Assembly: GCA_028532985.1 (NCBI GenBank)
Contig: JANCIK010000012.1
Span: forward strand, 2,728,001 to 2,792,000
Source of the DNA: Stropharia rugosoannulata
Taxonomy: Eukaryota > Basidiomycota > Agaricomycetes > Agaricales > Strophariaceae
Reading direction: 5' to 3'
DNA length: 64,000 nucleotides
Part shown: one piece after another, positions 34,831 to 47,000 of the stretch
How the letters are laid out: every line of letters starts with the position of its first letter
How positions within the stretch are numbered: position 1 is the stretch's first letter
Made by a program: the position numbers and the translations under genes
The notes under the pieces: model-generated
The model's database searches: none
Told to the model about the DNA's origin: nothing
Seen by the model: only the letters and a program-made list of their open reading frames with translations

Positions 34831-36560
34831 GTGCTCCTTCACCTTCTCCTTCTCCGCTCCACGCTCCTGTTCGTACGTGTCAAGCACGCACCAGTCAGTC
34901 CGCATACGTCGTTATCCTCCCAGCTGTGGTGAATGCAGAGGCCACCGTGACCTCATCCGGGGCGGGTCGAGCTCCAGTAGACAGCCCGTCCTAGCAGTAG
35001 TAGATAAAGTATGGTACACGCCCGTACGTCAATCACCAGCAATTATCTCGGCAACGTCGTATGCATTCAATGATCGTGCGAACGAGGAGCACACCGCGCA
35101 CTCCGATTGCAGTTGCAGTCCAGCCTGAGGCGTACATCCCAGCGAAGCGGTTGTGGGTGATATCGACAGGGGAGATTATCCACCACCCGGTTCCCCAGGG
35201 GCCAGAACACGAAGGTGTCCATCCAAGCCTGGGGCCGGGGTCGAAGAAGGCAGTGGTATGCGTAGCGCGGAAGCCGAGGGAGGGGACGATAAGGGCGGGC
35301 GAGAGGGTGGAAGCCATTCCAGTGGGGACCGCGTGTGAGGAGGACGACGGGGAGGAAGAGGTGAGTGCGAAGGAAGTGTGAGCTGGTGTGAGCTGGGATG
35401 GGGACCGCGAAGGAGACTGGGAGGCGGGTGAGGATGGGGAGGTCGTGGCTGAGACAAACTGGGACGATGACAAAGGGGCGGCCGATGGGAGAGCGAACGT
35501 CTTGGGTGAGGCTCCTTGGATCCCTGGCTGAATAGCTGCAATATACGCCATTGTTGTCCCGTTATGCGGTTCGGGGGTGAGGTCGAGGTGGTGGAGACGG
35601 AAGCAATGAGGTCCGAGTCCGGTGAGGCCATGGCCGCCTTAGGCTGAGTAGCTCACGGAGCTCCTTGGCAGTACACGCCTAACAAGGACCGCGTCGCTCG
35701 ATGATGCTGACATAGCGCACAGCGGGGGACGCGGGGACGTCGAGAACATGCTCGGGACCGTCGAACTAGACGAGGTGATTGACAGGCGCGAGGAGCATGC
35801 GCGCGATGTTGAGGGACACGTTTCCGTTCCCTATCAGTGAAACACGGGAGATGTCGTGCAGTGGGGGAGGCGCCAGACTCTAGAGCGAGCGAGTGCGCAG
35901 TGTACCAATGGACGAGACCGAGCGCAGGGAGGCAGTGTGCTGAGGGAGGGAGAGCGCTCTGGGAACCCCGAAGCAAAGAGCACTTGTGTATACGCAGAAA
36001 GCAGGGAGTCGAGGGGCTGATGGGATCGTTGGCGCGGCGGCGGACGGTGACAAAATCTCGACATTGCCGAAAAAGGGGAAGCGTGGTTCAGCCGCCGCCT
36101 GGTCAAACTTGTGTGTACAGTTCTGTGCGGGGTCAGCTGCGCCCGCGGGAATGGGAAAGACGGGACTTATCTTTACTTCTGGGTGGTCCGGGGCTACGCC
36201 GCAACAGACGAGGCCGTGGGGTGCCCAGAGACGGTCGAAGAGATTGATGCACGCAGAGGGCTCGTGCGGGGCGCAGGTGGGTCAGAATACGGGAGGCGAT
36301 GTAGAAAGCAGAGGGTGAGGTGGCGGTCGGGTAGACTCGCTACCAGTACCCTATGCGGTTCGCTAGTCGTACTTTTTACTAACTAGAATGCCGAGTGGCC
36401 GCAGATGCCAGCCACGTGATGTTAGCCATAAAAAGGCTTCGGAGTGTGAAAACATCGGCACGCTGGTAAGTAGTGGTTGGTTACGAGCCTAGCGGTCGGA
36501 GACAAAGCGCGTAACTCTCTGCCCCATTCGAACCCCGATCAGGTCCGCCCTACAGATCAA
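34830..36560 (-). pseudogene. ARH1/FDXR pseudogene, longest decayed copy
   Basis: This copy spans from the C-terminal part of exon 2 to the 5' flank (36490-36560 matches 59010-59060). The intron region is present near 36115-36160, so it is a DNA-level duplicate rather than a processed copy. Frames are broken repeatedly; readable parts include LLSAYTQVLFASG, GLVHWYTAHSLA and GMYASGWTAT. Confidence 0.85.
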
Positions 36561-36652
36561 ACTTTGTCTCGGATACCCCGCGGCTACGATTGGCATAGAG
36601 TAGGATCAAACTTCGTCTCGGATGCACCGCGGCTGCGATTAGCATAGTGTAC
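36555..36652. repeat. Two 49-bp tandem units
   Basis: Units start at 36555 and 36604, each beginning GATCAAACTT and containing GTCTCGGAT and CCGCGGCT, with about seven differences. Confidence 0.85.
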
Positions 36653-36890
36653 ATATTATGGCCCTTCACATGACATCCGCGTACCTGATTCTCGCCAAAC
36701 AAGAAGGGGACACATAAACTCCCGCATACTGCAAAATAGTCCCGAGGGAAACATCAAACATCCATTTATCTGGTCGACTAAAGCGCGTTTACCAATATTA
36801 GACGCGCATATTTATAGCTGTAGAAGACGTACTATATCGACATTATCTTCTCCTCGTGAATGGTTCGGGGATAGCTGGTACATTCTCAAC
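36645..36890. repeat. ARH1-upstream segment, copy 1 of 3
   Basis: Related to 49431-49700 and 59385-59670. It shares CTGATTCTCGCCAAACAAGA and TTTATCTGGT..ACTAAA blocks, and always lies on the 5' side of an ARH1 copy. Confidence 0.7.
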
Positions 36891-37085
36891 ACAATTCCGA
36901 CGCTCTTATGGGTGCGCGGTGGCGGACGGTGATAAGATCTCGATGTTGCTGCGGCCTGGGACCTGGTCAAACACGTGTGTACGGTTTTGTCCGTGGTCAG
37001 CTGCGCCTGTGCGGATGAGAATGACAAGCCATACTTTTACTTCTGGATGGTCCGGGGCTACATCGCAGCGGCCAAGGCCGTGAAA
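36890..37085 (-). pseudogene. ARH1 5' fragment
   Basis: This carries the beginning of exon 2, the intron region and the end of exon 1 (GATGGTCCGGGGCTACATCG corresponds to the PDHPEV region). It ends at GCCAAGGCCGTGAAATC. Together with the 34830-36560 copy and the intervening upstream segment it forms a broken tandem ARH1 duplication. Confidence 0.65.
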
Positions 37086-38800
37086 TCAAAGAGGTGGACG
37101 TGGATACCGTGAAGTACAGCTTGAGATCTGTAAAGAAGTCTATCATCAATCTACACAGCATTGACTCAAACTCACACTGTACCACCCAAGTGTAGCCTCA
37201 GTGAACCGAGTCCATCGGATTATGGGGAATATCCCGCCACTAAGTAGAGTATATATAACCAAGTTAGTAATACATAAATAGTGCAGAGTGTTTCAAAAAA
37301 AGTAAGTAAAGTAAGGTTCACCCTTCATTGCATTAGGTCTCAATTACCCAAGATAGAAAGGGAGAAAGGGAGGAAGGAAATAGTTTGTACCAGTGCGTTT
37401 ACATAAGGGACAGTATCTATGCATTGATTATCATCATCTGAGCATATAAAATGAATAGCATACAAAGGAACGGATAACATGTCACCATTTATATGTGGGT
37501 TCATATCGCAGGGAGGTCGGTGCTAGATGTCCACGGCGAACTTGTCGAAAGAAAGCCGGATTCGCATGGCCAACTTTGAGTGCTGAAGAATTTGACATTT
37601 CTCCGAGATGTCCTGAGAGTGGGCAACAGCGCGCTTGCGGCTCAAACATGCCAATCAAATTCCTGAGCAAACCATGTAGAAGAAGCTATCAATAGTGGCG
37701 CAAGAGACAATGACGGATGGTGATCGCTGCCCAAAAATAGGGGGGGTTGAGGAGGCTTGTCAACTTGATAGTGCGTGTGCGCTTGTGCTTGATACATGCA
37801 CGTCGAGGCTCATTAGTCCTAGCCCACCGTCCTTGCCTTGCCCTTATGTAATTATCAGTAAGTGGACCTGAGTACTTCAACGCGGCAGTGCAAGCAAGAT
37901 CAGATTGTCGACATTATTTGGGAGCGGAATGCTGTGCACCTTATCCGGGTACTTGCATGCCGCCAGCATACCCTATCCTGGAAACTGAGTAGCAGTGGAA
38001 ATTAATCTTAGTCAATGATGACCCGCATTTCATCCCTGTCTCCTTCTTTACCAGCCCATATGCAGTATATTTTCTCACGGATGTCACTTTGTGCTGCATT
38101 GATTGCGTGAAGTATGATGAACAGACAGACATTTTCATTTTCATTGTTTCACACATGTACATGGAAATGAATCGGAGTGAGTGTACTTTATAGTATAATA
38201 GTATTTTCTAAGATTAACCGTTGACGTAGTCACTTTCTTTGTTATATCCTTTGCTGGGCCGCGTTTCAGTCCTGGACGTGCAGAGAGTGCCTAAAATTCA
38301 TAGGGCGAAGTGTTAGACTTTAAATCACCCATCTTTAGGAAGGCCTTTACCGTTGAAGAGAGTGCGTCCCAGGTAAGAGAGGGTAAAAGCTGTGACGAGT
38401 GACGCCGGCTTTGTACGGAAGATAAAGTTATGGTACGTATTTGCTTTACTCTACTCCAAAGGTAAGTAAGTACAACTTGTCAATGAATTTGGGATCTGGA
38501 ATGACCGCCAGCCGCAATTGGCGTGGTCGGCGGTAAGATCCGTACCGGGCTGGCGCGGGAAAAGTGTGGGTTGTGTAGACTGATCATCAACATTACGGTT
38601 ATACATAGAAGAACTTGACAAGTCTCCGTACTTGGACCGGCTTCTTTTTTTGGTGACAAAAAGAATCATGGTCTCGTTATGTAATGGCCATGGTAGGAAC
38701 TCATTAACATTTCTGCAAGATACTTTGTGCAATCCAACTTATCCAAGTTTTACACCACCAATTGTAGATACTAGTACATTTGAATTTGTGACAGGGTTTA
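37086..38800. other. Spacer, no supportable gene
   Basis: Only short open frames without motifs or consistent splice sites occur, including two overlapping ones near 37480-37700. Nothing here matched the other repeat families in the window. Confidence 0.35.
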
Positions 38801-38805
38801 AACCG

Positions 38806-39522
38806 CTAATTAAAAAGAAATGAGGCCCATCTCAGTGCAAAGAAAAAGAAAGCATAAATCAAGAATGTTAAAGGAAGACAGAAAAATAATACTGTCTGTT
38901 GAACGCCAAGAGATGGTGATACCACTGATTCTAGGTATCGACATGCTTGTTCTGGAGTAGCCTTTTCGAGCCATTTGTGAGAGTTCCGCAGCATGTTTGC
39001 AGCGAGTATGCTTGACGCAGCCAGAGCGATAGATATGGACCCAAGGCGCGGAAGCGCTGGAAGAACAAGATAGCATACAAGAAAGCTATACATACATTTA
39101 TAAATTAGTTTTTTACGCACTCAAAATACATACAACTTTGCTCACATTTGTCCGAGTGCGCCAATTATACAGTAATTCCAGCTCCTCATACAAAATGCGA
39201 TGAATAGGGACCACTCCCACTCATATATGATACGTCCATGGATAATGTGTTCAAGTCTCCCGAGATAGATACTTGAAATTCTGAGAGTTACTAGAGAGAT
39301 AAGCTTCTTCGTCCATTTGACTTCTTTGTCAACAGAAATGTATGTGTCAATTGACAGAGAGCAGCTCGTCTGCAAGGGATGATGAGATGGGAGGGGGTTG
39401 CATCTGAATGAGGGTATGTCTTGTGAGGTGTGTTGATGTGTGCACAGTGCTTCGGCTGTCCTGGGAGGATAGACGGGTAACCCGTTCGGATGTCTCAGAG
39501 GAACGACAAGAGGACGTTGCAT
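38806..39522 (-). CDS. Small membrane protein family, paralog 4 (up to 218 aa)
   Basis: Exon 1 (39522-39146) and exon 2 (39085-38806, 280 nt) join in phase 2. Family marks: WTKKLISL, FCMRSWNYCIIGAL, FLVCYLVLPALPRL, MLRNSHKWLEKATPEQACRY and RWASFLF. The codon matching the usual start (MQTS in paralog 3) is TTG here, so translation probably begins at the upstream ATG (39522). That adds about 49 residues including VYPPRTAEALCTH, a peptide also seen upstream of paralogs 3 and 6. Confidence 0.6.
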
Positions 39523-41384
39523 CTCAGTGCAAACCTATTACAGGCAACAGTAAACAGAATGTACTTGAGATGCGGCTGCTGTGAACCCTCACCAGAAGTA
39601 GAAAGATACTATAGCTTATCGTATGCCACCGGCCTTTTACGTGGAATTAGGTACCAGGTGAAGAAGAAGAAATGATAGTCGGATCTGAGGTCCAGCTCCT
39701 AAGTACGCTTTTATCTTCTTGATAATGCTAGCGTGGATATTTTAAGATTCCGTAGAAGGATGTCGTATAATGACTGTGTGAAGGGAACATCAATAGTTAT
39801 GATGTATGTATAGAAGTTTGACAGTTGATCTGTGGATATTGAAAGAAGTCGAAGTCGTAAACGGTACATATAACTCTACCCAAGGACTGTAAAATTATAT
39901 TTGATCGTCTCCTATACATATCCGAGTGTCTACCAAAAGTTCACAATCTTGTCAATAGAGTCCCAAGCGGCAACTTACACGTCCGGATTTATACCAAGAT
40001 AGTCCCAACTTTTGCCCATTTCAGGTTGGACATGCACAATGCTGGCGGCTTTACCAACTTTTTGGATCGCACTGGAATACATAACACTTTTTATCAGTTT
40101 GGTTTACGGGTGGCGATGCCGGGGAAGTACTTGCGCTCAACAGTAAAACAAAAAAAACAACCAACAAGCAGGAAGTAATGACACGAAAAGGATTTATCTA
40201 TAGTTATTTATAGTAAAATTTACATGTCAATCATACATGCTATGTAGCTACGTAGAAGCACTGTGGTCGCAATGACCGTCGAGATCGGTCTTAAAGAAAG
40301 ATTTCGCCTGCTTGTCCCAACAGACTAGCGTGATTTTTCTATAGATACCACTATATTGATAGGCATAAACGCGACGCACTCCCTATATCGGACTGGTGTC
40401 ATTCCCGGGGTGCCATTTCAGTGATCACAGACCCCTGAGAGCGAGGGTGGGTTGTGCACGAGTACATGTCTATGATAATATTGCGGCGCTTCAGTGCCTC
40501 AGCTCTAACAATAGGCGTGCCGCCCGCAATGCACAGCAGTGCGCAGTCTGCTTGCGGGTCACATAGCATAGACGAAGCTGCAGGTTTCCTGGTAAACAAC
40601 ATGACTGAGGCTTAGCGCCGATGTGGTGGGATCTCATTCTTATAGTCTTATCGGGCGCGATGTTGCACTACAGTAAAGTTTGGAGAATGGTGTGCAGTAC
40701 ATAGTGCAGTGGTATACCTAGCCTCTCCTGGAAGCAAAACATACTGTGATGTACGTCTCAGAGTACAAGGGGTTTGTAGTGCAAAGAAGCACGGGTCAGC
40801 GGTGGTTAGAGGAGTGGCCCAGTCCGCAAAATCTCCAGCTTATGTGGTCACACTGTAACTGAAGAGTGTATATTTCACCCACCTGCTCTGGAGCACATAC
40901 CAACGGCCGTTGCGTGTACAGAGAAGCGCCTGCCGGCAGCCCGCCGCAGAACTGTTGGTAATAAAATCATCCCAAAATAGGACTGTTGGTAGCCACGGGA
41001 TCAGATGGTACTTACCACAATTTGCACCTTGCAGGATTTGTCCCCATTCCTTTCATTATGGGAACGTGTTCTCCTTACATACATATGTGTACATGTGTAT
41101 CTGAAGGGCTCATTTTAATACTCACCTGGCTAAAGAGGAAGAAACCTTACTTACCGATGCTATGTATGTAGTTCAAATGCGGTGTGTAGGTACCAGAGCT
41201 GCCGACTTGCCGAGAGCTGGCACCGTTCTGGTAACGAAATCATTCGTGCTTGCTTGCGTCCGGCATGACCGTGGATTATGGTCTGCCTGTGGCGCTGTCA
41301 AACCCATAAATGCCGGACAAGTGTTTGGTGAAGCTTCCCGGGCCCTCGCATCATGCAGCTGCTCAGCTAGCGAGAGCTAGCGGT
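39523..41384. other. Spacer, no supportable gene
   Basis: Scattered short frames occur; the minus-strand frame at 40399-40602 has no motif, intron or homology support within the window. Confidence 0.35.
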
Positions 41385-41700
41385 CCAACCACAGCGCGCA
41401 AGACGTTCTCAGTCAAATCTGTCCGCTCCCTCACCAGACTTATGCTGCCTGCCTTTTGCTCCTCCTCCTTTTCTTCTACCTCCCTTGCGCCTGCCTCTCA
41501 ATCTACATCCATAGAACCCAACCTCTGTTTCCACGTGTTCATACTCACCATCGTCACCCCCTCACGCTGTCCCAACTGTCTCCACCTCGATGATATCGTC
41601 GTTTCCTCCCTGAGCTGCCATACTGCGCCGACCACTGCCTGAATCTATCTGCGCCTTCGAAACTTACGAGTGCGTTGTCGACATTGCCTTGCCAGCGTCG
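41385..41700 (+). pseudogene. ARH1 mid-gene fragment
   Basis: On the plus strand, KTFSVKSVRS, TSLAP, DDIVVSSL and HTAPTTA line up in order with KTFSFDFFRS, TSLAP, TDLVVPSL and AAPTTA of the intact protein. The frame stops at 41642. It precedes a separate ARH1 copy that starts again with 5' flank sequence. Confidence 0.6.
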
Positions 41701-41814
41701 TCCGCCTTACCATCTTGTACCTCAGCCTCCGCCACCTCGCATCGCCGGGCGACATCGTGGTCCACTTGGCGCTGATGCCCTCGTTGTGGAGGGGGAACAT
41801 ATTTAGTCAATGGT

Positions 41815-43060
41815 ATGTCCTTGCGTGATATATACTTCGCGAATGTTTACGCATAACCCATAAGTAGAATCAGAATCGCGTTGGCATCGCGCCAATCGTC
41901 CCCAGACCAGCCATTGGCAGCGTACGTGCAGTTGGTCCGTAGAGTGATGCTGATCGGAACTCGAATGCGGCAGAGCATTCCGTGTTTTGTCATTCCCCAC
42001 ATCCTCGCTTATCTGCTCCTCCGCCCATGTCTCACCAGAACTGCATGCATAAATACAAAGCTGACATGTGCTTCGCCATCTTCGGAAATGTCGAGGTCTT
42101 CTCCCTTTTCACCGTCGCGCCTGCTAATCACATTCGCGCTGCCCCAGCTCCTCAACTCCCTGCTCTGAGCATACACATTTGTGCTCGCTGCCGCAGGATG
42201 GACTGAGCCCACCTCCCCCTCCTTTTCTCCCTCTGTAGACCATCTGCCATGTGTTTCTGATAGGCAACGGTAACTTGTCCTTCCACTTTGTGTGTGCTAC
42301 TCGCGACCATCGACAACTTGGCAAGTTTGACGGCCCCGAGCATGTGTTCGATGTTCTCGCGTACGCGATGTGGCCCTCCCAAGGCTGAGTGCACTGCGAA
42401 GAAGCTCCAGGAGCTGCTCAGTCTGTAATAGTCACGCATATCACAACACTGAGCCAGGGATCTAGGGTTCCTGCAGGCACGGCGCGCAAGAGTGCATTCT
42501 TTTTCAACTTTTTATGTTTGGCTATCGGGCTTACGCCTCCCCCATCTCTGTCCTACCAGTCGGATCTGCCCGCCCAAAGGTCCCACTCCCCGTCTTGTCC
42601 CCCAGCCCAGCTCACGCTTGCCCACACGTATCTCGCCCACTGCCTCGTACCCGTCATCGTCCTCGCACGCAGTCCCAATCGGAAGAACCACCACCTCTCG
42701 ACTGACCTCGTCGTTCCCACCCTCAGATTTTTAAGCACTGCACCGACCACTGCATCCTTCGATCCCGGCCTTGGACACCTGGTCGTGTTGCCCAATGGCG
42801 TCGTGGATATCGACACACCTGCACCGTCCCCTAGTGCCCCCATCCCCTCTTTATCAGCCACCCCACCGTCCACCTCACCCTCCGCTGCCTTGCATGACGG
42901 CATTGTATTCTCTGGGATAAACGCGTTGGGCTGGGTCACCACGGGTGCGCGCACGACGTGCTTGCGAGCACGATGATGAATGTTTACGACTTCGTGGAGA
43001 CAATTTCGAGCGCTCCCCGCCCTTTGTCCCAGGCCATTCGAAGGCAGTGACCAGTCGCGC
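41815..43060 (+). pseudogene. ARH1/FDXR pseudogene on the plus strand
   Basis: It begins with 5' flank shared with 55555-55720 (CATTGGCAGCGTAC block). Decayed exon pieces follow: FLIGNGNLSFHF for SLIGNGNVSLDI, GKFDGPEHVFDVL for AKFDVPEHVLEVL, TASFDPGLGHLVVL and MMNVYDF. Several frameshifts. It is convergent with the membrane-protein gene at 44074-47877, an arrangement repeated at 51.5-53.5 kb. Confidence 0.8.
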
Positions 43061-43230
43061 AATGTTTATACTATATTCATTCGTACCATGGACTCCTACT
43101 TGTCAACCATTCCAATTATTTTACCCTGCAGACTGCGGCCCCGCCCACGTAAGCCTCGTCATATTGACGCTCGCAGGCGCTTATTTTCATCTTGGCAAAG
43201 AAGTACCGCGTGTAATGCAAATATAAAATA

Positions 43231-44008
43231 CAGTCGACTCCTTCATAACCCCATACCTCTGATAACCCATAACCCCATATAACCCATAGAAATTTCTGTC
43301 GACCGAGTTGGTTTGCGGGGATTTGCAACCCATAACCTATAGGGTTTTCGGGTCATGTATGGGTTTTGGTATCAGTGATTTTGGTGCCGAATTCATACCG
43401 GCCGTCAAGTTTACGGCTGCAGGGGTGCTCCATTATGATACTCGGCTTATTTGTCCAATAGATTATACTGTAAGCTAGTGTATTGGTATATTGGTATCCA
43501 CGTAGCATTTCAATAAAATTCTTATTGAACTTTTTGACTTGTCACTTGACTTGATGCAATCGAGGCACGTGATAACATCGAAATCAATGGCGGGGATTTG
43601 GCGGGGATGATGTCGACGATGTCATCTGCATTGAGCCTCGTCCTAGTCGACGCGATGTCCTTAAAGCAGTATCGATGATCAAAGCATATACCTCTGACAT
43701 CAATGATTCAGTTGAATGGCAGGTTGAGGGACTTCTGGGTAAGTTCAATAGGCAAATCCGACTGCAGGAAGCCAAGAACATGCAGGATACTAGTATAACA
43801 AATGACTTTACAAAAACATGGTCTTTACATGGTCTTTACATATTGTTTGTATCTAATTTGTATTGTAGAAATTTTTAATGATTTTTCCCGAATTTTTTGG
43901 GGTTTTTTTTCGGATCTATTTTTAGCCCACCTCTGACAACCCATAACCCCTCAAAACCCATAGGTTTTGGTGACTCCCGAAGGGTATGGGTTATGAGGGA
44001 GTCGACCG
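43231..44008. mobile_element. Pogo/Tigger-like Tc1-mariner deletion derivative (778 bp)
   Basis: Terminal inverted repeats begin CAGTCGACTCCTTCATAACC (left) and, reading inward, CGGTCGACTCCCTCATAACC (right). TA lies directly outside each end (43229-43230 and 44009-44010). The paralogous flank at 52660-52745 reads TATAAAATAGGTC without the element, which is an empty site. Inside, a plus-strand frame at about 43605-43878 (PRPSRRDVLKAVSMIKAY) resembles the C-terminal tail of pogo-type transposases; the catalytic part is absent. Internal AACCCATAACCYATAGGG-type repeats are present. Confidence 0.75.
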
Positions 44009-44073
44009 TAGGTCCTGCACCGCAGTCTAGATATACTACTCTAGTACATTATATACTCACAGAGCTCAAACCC

Positions 44074-47000
44074 CTATAAAAAAAGAAATGCAGCCCATCT
44101 CATCGCGAATAAGAAAAAGGCATAAAGCAAGAACGTCAGTGGTAGACAAAAAAAGAATCCAGGCAACTGAAGTCCAAAAGAAGGCGACATCACTGATTCC
44201 AGGTACCGGCACACTTGTTCCGGAGTAGCCGTTTCGAGCCATTTGTGGAAATTACGCAACATGCTCGCCGCAAGTATGCTCGAGGCGGCAAACGCGATCG
44301 ACACCAGTCCGAGACGGGGAAAAACTGGAAGGATACAGTAGCAAACAAGGAAGCTATAATGCATATACTTCAGAATCAGCGTAATGTGTATAGCAGAACA
44401 GTGATACGCTGAAGCTCTCTATGAGCGCGTACAGGTGCGAGGTGGTTTCACACGGCTTCTAACCAACCCAAAACAACACAAACAAGACGAAATATCGTGA
44501 GAACGAGGGAGTGTAAGCTGCGACGTCAGCTTCGAACCACTCCTGGACGAGGTATACGACGAGAACGAGAACTGAGACGAAAACTAGGGCGCTAAGACGA
44601 GGGGAAACGAAATCTTCTTTTTTCTACATAAAGTACATGCTTTATATATGTAAAATCAAAGCATAGCCTACGGAATAAGTGTAATCCTAGAATGTAGGTG
44701 CTGAGTAAGTAAAGGAGCAAGGAAAGACCTAGAATTAATGAGTAATGTAATGAAAAATGCTCGAAATGCAGGCGGGATATAGTTGTTCCGAGTGCGATGC
44801 AAGTCGGATTGTGGCACGGTGGCTGTGCGACGTGGGAACACGGACTTGTGCGTGACGGATTCCGTGGCCGTAGATGGGCGCGGCTCATCATCTCCTCCCT
44901 ACTGAAATACTGACTGTCCTCAGTCAGCTGTAAATGAAGGGGATAAAACAAAACAAGAAAAAACCGAAGCAAATAAGGAGAAAAATGCGAATGCAGAAGC
45001 TGCACCAATATAACAATACCAAAAACAAAAGGAATAATCAAATATAAAAGATAAAGGAAAACAATGCAAAGCAAATGTAACGGAACATTAACGTGCATAA
45101 AGGCATAATATAAATGATATACTGGCGCATAAGGTTTTATACCATAAAAGAATCATAAAGATCTATCATATAAACGAAATAAGTGAGCATATATCCATAA
45201 ACATATCTGAATAAATCATAAATCATAAAAGAAACGAAATACGTAGCGGCATAGGGGCATAAAGCGAAGGCAGGGGGTCCTCCCTACTTAGGTATAAACT
45301 TGTGAGAGTCAAAACATAAGGTTGAACATAAAAACAAGATGTCGAGCGATCCTGGGACATTTAAACGAAGCTGGCATGTGTGGGGGGCAAGATAAATTAT
45401 CCGGGGCGCCTAGGACGAGGGCGGCGACGTCTGGGTATGAAACAATCACTATAGGCGATATTGGGGTGAAATATACGAGTGGCAGGTCGACGGAGTGCAT
45501 TGAAATTGACTAGAGACGGTGGTGATGTGCAAAAACGAGAGAATAATCCTTTATCCGAGTTGCAGCATGTTCTGGTTGTAAATAATGGTCTATGAAACAG
45601 TGGCGACGACTTGGGGGGCTGTAACTTGACTATAACTGTGTTTGACTTCAATATGTCACTGCTAGGCGTAATGGACGATGGTGGCGAAGAGGAGCGATCT
45701 ATGTGTGACGTCTGGGGTGCAGGAAACAGAGTAGAGGGTGCAGGCGAAGAATACATGGACGAAATATACTTCTGAGGTGGTAAGTCGATGCTGGATGGAT
45801 ACGTAGGTGTTCTAGGATGTGTAGCGACAATTTGGGACGAGAAGACGCTGTAATATTTCTGTGAATTTGACTGAGCAACACGGGGCATTACTGAAACGTT
45901 TGAGGCAACGTTTGGGACCTGGTGACGGAGTCTGGCAATTTCCTGTTCGATTTCTGCAATCCTGGAGTCAATATCATCGATGTACTGCATGTCTGATTGA
46001 TTGTGTGACGAGGTAGCGAATGCGGGCGCGAAAACACTTTGTAAAACGGTTGGCGGTGACTGATACAACGTTCTTGACTGTCCTGGATGTCTTCTATACC
46101 ATTCATCGAATTTTTCCTTCAAAAATCGGCCTGGAATATCTTCTGGAATGTAAGCACCGGTGGGGAGCACTACTTTGCTGTCTGAGTTGCGTATAACTTT
46201 TCCTGAATGCATGTAGTCGTCAACGAGGGTGCAATGTCGAATAAAGTGATTTTCTCCGCAGAACTTGCACTTGAAAACGCGAGGCTTCTTGCTGGGCGAG
46301 TTAATGATGTAGACGACGGCTGAGATGTACTTTGGATTTCCTGGATGATCGACTTCGTAAATGCTGCGAAAATAGTCCGAAAATCATCGAGATTAATGTT
46401 TGTATTTGAGGGGACGACTGGGACAGTATAGGCGACGAGTTGTGCGAGTAAACCGAGTGCAGGCGCGCAAAATAAAAATGGCGGCGGCGTAGACGTCTGT
46501 GATAGCGTGGGGATCGTCTGGATAATGGTCTGGGAACTTGAGCGCTAAACGCGTCGAAATTTTTGTCCAAAGCGACGGGGGAAAGGCACGAGGGTACATG
46601 CGCTTCTGCTCGAGATCTGATAGGCGTTGTTTGAAATAAGGAACCGCGAAGTCGTAATAAAATGTGTATGGTAATCCGAAAGGTCTTCTAGAGTATTCAT
46701 GCCGATGTGCAAACGATTTTCAATCAATAATTCGAGGTTGGCGAGGTGTACCAATAATTGTCGTTGGCAGATGGGTAAAGCTCGAAGACGGCGTCCTTAA
46801 AATTATCAAAGGTCGAGAAATTGTCCAAAAATTGAGGAAGCGACTCCCAAAGGTCGGCGGTGTCGTTATCTACGTAGCGTATGGCGTAACACTTCTGCTT
46901 GGAGGCGGTAACAATGCCGGATGTGCTGAATAAGTACTGAAGGTCGGAAAAATAGTGCTTGAGCCCACGGGGCTTTGCTGGAGTCGAAAGACGGTGCACT

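Noticed and set aside
36520..36545. TTCGAACCCC-like sequence suggesting a tRNA T-arm
   Set aside because: The surrounding bases match the ARH1 5' flank at 59010-59060 and no cloverleaf can be formed.
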